Below are positions 60,186 through 64,000 of a stretch of DNA of 64,000 nt, one piece after another. The number at the start of each line of letters is the position of its first letter. The first letter of the stretch is position 1. The notes under the pieces are model-generated. The model worked only from the letters and a program-made list of their open reading frames with translations, searched no databases and was not told the origin of the DNA. Location of the stretch: assembly GCA_902494345.1 (NCBI GenBank), contig CABUSV010000006.1, forward strand, positions 1-64,000, written 5' to 3'. Source of the stretch: an uncultured Collinsella sp. Its GTDB lineage: Bacteria > Actinomycetota > Coriobacteriia > Coriobacteriales > Coriobacteriaceae. A program made the position numbers and the translations under genes.

Positions 60186-61058
60186 CTACAGGCGCTTGAG
60201 AATCACATAGCGGTTGAGATCGCCGCTGCGACCGTCGGCATGGAAACGCTCAAGCTCGCGCACGGGGACCTCGCCGCTCTTGTAGAACGTACGCACGCCG
60301 CGCACCAGATCGGTGATCTGCTGATCGTCAAAGTGATGGCAATAGCGGTAGGCGTGGCGGTCGTTTTGCCAGCCAATGAGGTGGTCACCGGCTTCAAACT
60401 GCGCGGAATCGTAACCCTCAAACGGCGGGGTGAGCTCGGCGCGGGCTTCGGCGCGAACAGCCTTGCGCGCCATGCGCTCGTCGTTCATAAACTCCCAAAA
60501 GCTGATGGCGATGATGCCGCCTGGGCGCGTCTGGCGCACCAGGGCGTCGAGCACGCGTACGCGGTACTCGCACGACGGCACGTGGTGCATAAATCCAAAG
60601 CAGACCGAGATGTCGGCGAGCGGGGCGTCGAAAAGCACGTCGGGTGTCTCGGCGGGGTTGAGCTTCATGAGGGCGTCGAGCACATCGAGTTCCTGGAAGC
60701 GCAGGTTGGGAATGCGCAGGGCGTGGCCATGTGCATCGATAGCCAAATCTTGACACGAGTCGACACCATAGAACTCAAACGGGCAACTGGCATCTGCCGA
60801 GGGGTTTGCGCCGTTGACGCCCTTGGCGGCGAGTGCGCCGCCGGCGGCAAAGTTTTCGAATCGCATATTGCCGCAGGCAAGATCGAAGACGCGGACGGGA
60901 TGCTCGATCGTGGCGACGTCGAGCTGTTCGAGCGCAATGTCCATGGTGCGCACCCAGCCGGGCCACGGGGCCTGGCGCGTATCGGAAAAGGAGGCGGAGT
61001 GCTCGCGATAGAACGTATTGTTGAGCTGGATGAGCGATGAGGCGAAATCGCGGTTCAC
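60186..61058 (-). CDS. class I SAM-dependent methyltransferase
   Basis: 290 aa from GTG 61058, with GGAGGGAG upstream; the frame is open to 61193 without a site. The SAM motif is VRVFDLACGNMRF, with a later FGFMHHVPS. Similar to bacterial class I small-molecule methyltransferases. The substrate is unknown. Confidence 0.8.
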   Translation of the reverse strand: MNRDFASSLIQLNNTFYREHSASFSDTRQAPWPGWVRTMDIALEQLDVATIEHPVRVFDLACGNMRFENFAAGGALAAKGVNGANPSADASCPFEFYGVDSCQDLAIDAHGHALRIPNLRFQELDVLDALMKLNPAETPDVLFDAPLADISVCFGFMHHVPSCEYRVRVLDALVRQTRPGGIIAISFWEFMNDERMARKAVRAEARAELTPPFEGYDSAQFEAGDHLIGWQNDRHAYRYCHHFDDQQITDLVRGVRTFYKSGEVPVRELERFHADGRSGDLNRYVILKRL

Positions 61059-61325
61059 GGCGCGGGACTCCCTCCGTTGGCGGTGCGGAATAAACAGTAC
61101 GACCATACTACCGTTAACGCCGCAACGGGGACAACCGAGCCGTGGGTCATTGCTTTGTTTGGACACATTTCCGCAGCTCATATGTGCCCGCAACCGCCGG
61201 TTGTCAAAAATCTCACTAGAATAGGTGGCATGCTTTTGGCGGTGGCGGATAGATTTTTAACTGTGCAAGGCGCCTTAAGAACAAAAACGGTCCGGCGGCA
61301 CGGCTGGCATCACATAGGAGGAACC

Positions 61326-62048
61326 ATGAATGTAGAAACTGCGCAGCGGCTCGCCGACCTTCGTCGCAGCAAGGGTTTTAGCCAAGAAGGGCTGGCGCGA
61401 AAGCTGGGGCTGTCGCGCCAGGCAGTCAGTAAATGGGAGCGCGCGGAGAGCTCGCCCGATACCGAGAACCTAATCTCGCTCGCCAAACTCTATGGCGTGA
61501 GCCTGGACGAGCTGCTCAATCCGAGCGACGAGATCGAGGACGATATCGAGTTTGAGAACGAGGACCGCGCCCGTCAGCGCGAGGCCGAGGCGGCAGAGCG
61601 TGCTCGCGCCCATGAGGCGGCGGCGCGCGCTACCGAGGCGGCAACGCAGGCGAGTGATGCTGCGGCCAAGGCGGCGCAGGCGGCAAGCTGGAGTGCGCAG
61701 GCCGCCAATGCCGCTACGGCGCAGGCGACGAGTGGCACCGCGGTTGGCTCGACTCCGGTGAAGGGCCCGTTCCAGTCGTTCCCGTATTGGGCCGTGTGTT
61801 GGCTACTGTTCTTTTTGCTGATGTTCCTGTTTGGTGCCGGTCCCTTTGCCGCGCTGATCTTCTTTACGATCCCCATCTATCACTGGGTGGCGCGTGCGCT
61901 CGATGGCGATTGGGCGCGCGGGGATATCCAGGTTGGTCCGGCGTCGGTGGCGATCAAGGCCCAGGGGAAGGATGCTTCTGCGGAACCTGATGCTGACGTG
62001 GCTACCACGACCACCGCTGAGCCATGTGCCAAAGAGGGTGACGAATGA
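61326..62048 (+). CDS. XRE-family HTH membrane protein
   Basis: 240 aa. Residues 1-65 are an XRE domain (LRRSKGFSQEGLARKLGLSRQAVSKWE). An Ala/Glu/Arg coiled-coil-like part follows, then one or two membrane segments (about 150-190). AGGAGG precedes the ATG. It overlaps the next gene by 4 bp. Membrane-anchored XRE regulators may sense envelope state. Confidence 0.85.
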   Translation: MNVETAQRLADLRRSKGFSQEGLARKLGLSRQAVSKWERAESSPDTENLISLAKLYGVSLDELLNPSDEIEDDIEFENEDRARQREAEAAERARAHEAAARATEAATQASDAAAKAAQAASWSAQAANAATAQATSGTAVGSTPVKGPFQSFPYWAVCWLLFFLLMFLFGAGPFAALIFFTIPIYHWVARALDGDWARGDIQVGPASVAIKAQGKDASAEPDADVATTTTAEPCAKEGDE

Positions 62049-62944
62049 TGAAGATTTCGCATGAATCCAAGGTACGCCTGGGTGTTGGCATCGGAGCGTT
62101 TGTGCTCATTGTTGGGCTTGTCTTTGGCGTTTCGCGGACATTGATTCATTTTGATGGCCCGTGGGATCTCGACGATGTTGTATCCGGCCTGTCTGGTATG
62201 GACGATGTGGTGGACGAGGGCGATCTTTTGGATGACGGTAACTATTCCGCTCGGCCTCAGCAGCTTTCGAGCGAAACCTTTGATGCCGACGCGTTCACAT
62301 CGCTTGACTTGGACGTGACGTCGGGCACGGTCGAGGTCAAACACGTCTCCGGCGGGCCAGTGCGCGTGATTGAAAGCGGTCGCGTGGCAACGGGGACCGT
62401 TGCCTTCGATGCGGCAACCCAGAACCTGGCCGAAATCAAGGGTTCTACGCTCAAGATTCGCCAGTTCGATTGCGATGACGAGCGCGCCATTGACCGCACG
62501 GTTACCGTCGAACTGCCGCGCGATGTTGCCGATAACATGGTGGGCATCACAGCGAATGTAGGATCGGGTGATCTGACGGTCGCGGGCATTGCGTGTCATG
62601 ACCTCAACCTGACTCTGGACTCGGGAGACGTTGAGTTTACGGGCACCGTGACCGATACCCTGAATGCCGAGGTCGGTTCGGGCGATGTGACGTTCGAGCT
62701 CTACCAGGCCCCCGCGAAGTCGATGGATGTGAGCGTGGGCTCGGGCGACGTGGAGATGACGGTTCCGAACTCTACGGGCTTTAAAGCGATCCTCACCTTG
62801 GGCAGTGGCGACTTCGAGAGCGATTTCCTTCCGCTTGGCTACGACGGCGAGACCATTTTGAATCTTGAATTCGATAACGGCGATAAGTCTGCCACGTATC
62901 GTTTTGAGGTCGGTTCGGGCGACATGTCGTTTGATCCGGAATGA
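62045..62944 (+). CDS. membrane-anchored DUF4097 beta-repeat protein
   Basis: 299 aa. One N-terminal membrane helix (VGIGAFVLIVGLVFGV) precedes a beta-rich exported domain of DUF4097 type. The motif VGSGDL/VGSGDV/LGSGDF recurs about every 25-35 residues. Its function is unknown; the pairing with an XRE membrane protein suggests an envelope-sensing pair. The ATG overlaps the preceding stop (ATGA). Confidence 0.85.
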   Translation: MMKISHESKVRLGVGIGAFVLIVGLVFGVSRTLIHFDGPWDLDDVVSGLSGMDDVVDEGDLLDDGNYSARPQQLSSETFDADAFTSLDLDVTSGTVEVKHVSGGPVRVIESGRVATGTVAFDAATQNLAEIKGSTLKIRQFDCDDERAIDRTVTVELPRDVADNMVGITANVGSGDLTVAGIACHDLNLTLDSGDVEFTGTVTDTLNAEVGSGDVTFELYQAPAKSMDVSVGSGDVEMTVPNSTGFKAILTLGSGDFESDFLPLGYDGETILNLEFDNGDKSATYRFEVGSGDMSFDPE

Positions 62945-62994
62945 TGACTGCGGGCTGGTCCGCAAGCATAGATGCTTAGACGCGCTGTTTGATG

Positions 62995-63028
62995 AAGGCG
63001 CCGAAGCCGAGATCGGCTCCGGCGCCTT
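62995..63028 (+). terminator. hairpin after the DUF4097 gene
   Basis: AAGGCGCCG/CGGCGCCTT arms with an inner AGCCGA/TCGGCT pair, then TTTGCCTTT. Confidence 0.75.
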
Positions 63029-63046
63029 TGCCTTTACAATGGGGTC

Positions 63047-64000
63047 ATGGAACAGATTATTTTGAACATACTCGAGGCTCTGCGTCGCGGTGAGACCGTG
63101 GACGACAAGGTGCTCGTCAAATTGATACATGCCGAGGCGCGCCGTGAGGGTGCCGACAAGCGCGATTTGGCTAAGCGTCGCCTGCTGCCGTTTTACCAGC
63201 GGGTGAAGCGCGAGGAGCCGGCTCGTTGGACGGCATGGAATGTCGACGCCGAGCTAGAGCGTCAACTGCTGCAGGTGCTACGCATGAAGCCTCGTCGCAC
63301 GGCTTCGGGCGTGGCGACCATTACCGTCATCACCAAGCCCTGGCCGTGCTCGGGCGATTGCCTGTTTTGCCCCAACGACCTGCGCATGCCCAAAAGCTAT
63401 TTACATGCTGAGCCCGCGTGCGCCCGTGCGGAGCAAAACTGCTTCGATCCGTATCTGCAGGTGAGTGCCCGTTTGACGGCGCTTTCGCAGATGGGACATG
63501 CGACCGATAAGATCGAGCTCATTGTGCTTGGCGGTACCTGGAGCGACTATCCGGAAGGCTATCAGACATGGTTTATGTCGGAGCTCTTCCGTGCGCTCAA
63601 TGACGATGCCGTCGCCGGCGTGGCGGCAAACCCCATGTTGGCGCGTCCGGGCATCAGCCGTGCCGAGGCAGGGCGCCTGCTCGATGACGCTCCCGCCGAT
63701 GCGCTGCCGCCGGTGGTGGCGGAACGTCGCGAGCGCTATCGGGCTGCCGGCATTGCGACAGACGAGGCCGAGCTTGCTGCCGGCGTTGTCGACGAACAGG
63801 AGCGTGTGGATGCTGCCGTGGGCGGCTATAACCGCGCGGTGCGTCGTCTGTACGGCCCCGGCACGCCGTGGGGCGAGGTCGCCGAGTGGCAGACGGCCAC
63901 GATGGAGGAGCTTGAGCGCCAACAGCGCATCAACGAGACGGCGAAGCATCGCGTGGTGGGGCTCGTTATCGAGACGCGTCCCGATGCCGTGGCGCCACAG
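63047..64000 (+). CDS. Elp3-like radical SAM protein, 5' part
   Basis: 318 codons, open to the window edge. It begins MEQIILNILEALRRGE. The iron-sulfur motif is CSGDCLFCPND (C-x3-C-x2-C) as in Elp3, and VLGGTWSDYPEGYQ and LVIETRPDAV follow as in that family. Bacterial members probably modify tRNA wobble uridine; the C-terminal acetyltransferase half would lie beyond the window. Confidence 0.85.
   Translation, partial: MEQIILNILEALRRGETVDDKVLVKLIHAEARREGADKRDLAKRRLLPFYQRVKREEPARWTAWNVDAELERQLLQVLRMKPRRTASGVATITVITKPWPCSGDCLFCPNDLRMPKSYLHAEPACARAEQNCFDPYLQVSARLTALSQMGHATDKIELIVLGGTWSDYPEGYQTWFMSELFRALNDDAVAGVAANPMLARPGISRAEAGRLLDDAPADALPPVVAERRERYRAAGIATDEAELAAGVVDEQERVDAAVGGYNRAVRRLYGPGTPWGEVAEWQTATMEELERQQRINETAKHRVVGLVIETRPDAVAPQ

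Overview
The window (about 60% GC) looks like the chromosome of a gut Coriobacteriia actinobacterium, most likely Collinsella or a close relative. This is inferred from gene content and style: a bile salt hydrolase, an XRE-HTH/aminotransferase fusion, PdxST with a divergent PdxR, strong AGGAGG ribosome sites with many GTG starts, and many intergenic palindromes. No rRNA, tRNA or CRISPR array was seen.

Layout. 1-3.5 kb is the right end of a prophage: a minus-strand tyrosine recombinase inside the late region, two tandem paralogous carbohydrate-binding proteins, holin, endolysin and a strong terminator. 3.5-13 kb is housekeeping: prfC, a VUT-family transporter with an SDR enzyme, ung, a MATE pump, rlmA, rsmJ and small proteins. 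13-21.5 kb is an accessory-looking stretch: a Tet(M)-like GTPase, two similar AAA ATPases, a GNAT, a UvrA2-like ABC protein and trmL. Nearly every gene there ends at a short palindrome of one family. 21.6-27 kb carries a CobW GTPase, an ArsC-like protein, a flavodoxin-fold reductase, a double-GGDEF protein, a broken EAL gene and a patatin. 27-29.2 kb is a thiamine salvage operon (thiM, thiamine-binding protein, thiE) under a TPP riboswitch with a terminator platform.

29.3-43 kb holds a HAD phosphatase, two LysR regulators, a MetE-like protein, an esterase, purine (NCS2) and potassium (Kup) transporters, bile salt hydrolase, two peptide-deformylase-family proteins (one with a broken active site) and the HTH-aminotransferase fusion. 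43-47.6 kb has an RGG-repeat protein, a palindrome-rich gap, and pdxST with pdxR. 47.6-49.1 kb is a nuclease-like gene bracketed by two copies of a ~122-bp element with 18-bp inverted ends; a third copy is at 59.04 kb. The rest holds reverse rubrerythrin, an alcohol/aldehyde dehydrogenase pair, a tiny membrane peptide, a HIRAN operon, a DUF2130 protein, a Ski2-like helicase, trmB, a methyltransferase, an XRE/DUF4097 pair and the 5' part of an Elp3-like radical SAM gene.

Most striking are the two repeat systems. The ~122-bp elements keep identical ends while their interiors drift, and two of them supply the stop codons of the genes before them. The short palindromes have arms that differ between copies but stay complementary, and they begin within 0-2 nt of stop codons or overlap them. 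Both look like structured 3'-end elements.
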